Assembly: GCA_021794075.1 (NCBI GenBank)
Contig: JAJYRM010000014.1
Span: 1 to 55,272, forward strand
Reading direction: 5' to 3'
Origin: Bacteroidota bacterium
GTDB lineage: Bacteria; Bacteroidota; Ignavibacteria; Kryptoniales; JAKASW01
DNA length: 55,272 bases
The notes beneath the pieces are model-generated. The model saw nothing but the letters and a program-made list of their open reading frames with translations. It was not told the DNA's origin and searched no databases. Below, one piece after another: positions 55,131 to 55,272 of the stretch (position 1 is its first letter; every line of letters starts with the position of its first letter). Both the position numbers and the translations under genes were made by a program.

Positions 55131-55272
55131 CGCCGAAATCCTGCCTTGCGGGATCGAATCTCTGAGGTATGAGTGATGACGCAAAGCACAGAGTGTAACG
55201 GCAAGAGCGCGCCACGCTCTTTGCGCTCTGTGAACTAAAACCTGGAGTGAGTGATGCTAAAGAACTACTTCA
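55117..55272. repeat. 156-bp direct repeat, copy B (continues past window)
   Basis: Matches 50101-50256 with one mismatch. The copy reaches the window edge, so the true repeat is probably longer and continues into permease 5. The last base before the match begins differs (C50100 versus T55116), so the left boundary is sharp. Confidence 0.93.
55254..55272 (+). CDS. FtsX/MacB-type ABC permease 5, first codons only
   Basis: ATG 55254 with the same RBS as permease 3 and the first six codons (MLKNYF), identical to permease 3 over the visible part. Cut by the right edge. Inferred to be a fifth permease because both leader and start codon region are copied intact. Confidence 0.7.

Noticed and set aside
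42584-55240. CRISPR array or REP/MITE family as explanation for the spacer repeats
   Set aside because: The repeated words are not identical between spacers, spacing is irregular, and there are no cas or transposase genes.

Overview
The window reads as a chromosome segment of a Gram-negative, probably anaerobic or facultative bacterium of the Bacteroidota/Chlorobiota (FCB) group, plausibly Ignavibacteria-like. Grounds: a TonB-dependent receptor with an N-terminal carboxypeptidase-regulatory-like domain, a string of MacB/FtsX-type permeases that all end in NPVEALRYE, several four-helix-bundle (S23-like) genes, a futalosine-pathway menaquinone enzyme (MqnC), an archaeal/Thermotoga-type S-adenosylhomocysteine hydrolase, and NfnAB. 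This is inference from family content; no ribosomal RNA lies in the window. No CRISPR array, transposase or phage gene was seen.

Layout. 1-5 kb: start of hutI (cut by the left edge), an exported SIMPL protein, an exported DPP-IV-type peptidase, a receiver/HPt phosphorelay pair and a complete tmRNA gene (ssrA). 5-10.5 kb: a tightly packed trehalose and osmotic-stress operon (trehalose-6-phosphate synthase, MscS channel, DUF5752-like protein, TreT-like trehalose synthase, trehalose-6-phosphatase). 10.7-12.8 kb: groES-groEL on the minus strand behind a sigma-70-like promoter bracketed by two CIRCE operators. 13.3-18.6 kb: ferredoxin, NfnA, NfnB, alanine dehydrogenase and a CoA-transferase, a redox and fermentation-type cluster. 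18.9-23.1 kb: a MerR regulator with a cysteine-rich two-CW tail, lgt, and a TonB receptor preceded by a small metal-site-like exported protein.

23.2-31 kb holds sulfur and methyl metabolism: a cystathionine gamma-lyase/synthase and a cystathionine beta-synthase on the minus strand, mqnC, and on the plus strand a sugar-nucleotidyltransferase, metK and ahcY. Together metK, ahcY, CBS and CGL can carry methionine sulfur through SAM, SAH, homocysteine and cystathionine to cysteine. 31-37.6 kb: an exported PepT-like peptidase, a TrmH/SpoU methyltransferase, an orphan hypB, a large exported GH20 hexosaminidase and an unassigned protein with a Cys-His-Asn arrangement.

37.6-55.3 kb is the most unusual part: an NtrY/NtrC-type (sigma-54) two-component pair, a periplasmic adaptor (HlyD type), two MacB/LolD-type ATPases, and at least five consecutive large FtsX-type permeases running off the right edge. 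Three four-helix-bundle genes (one frameshifted) are interspersed. Almost every spacer in this block holds an imperfect hairpin made of short iterated words; the words differ between spacers while the architecture is kept. A 156-bp direct repeat with one mismatch, 5,016 bp apart, brackets a permease pair and indicates recent duplication, gene conversion or continuing array growth.
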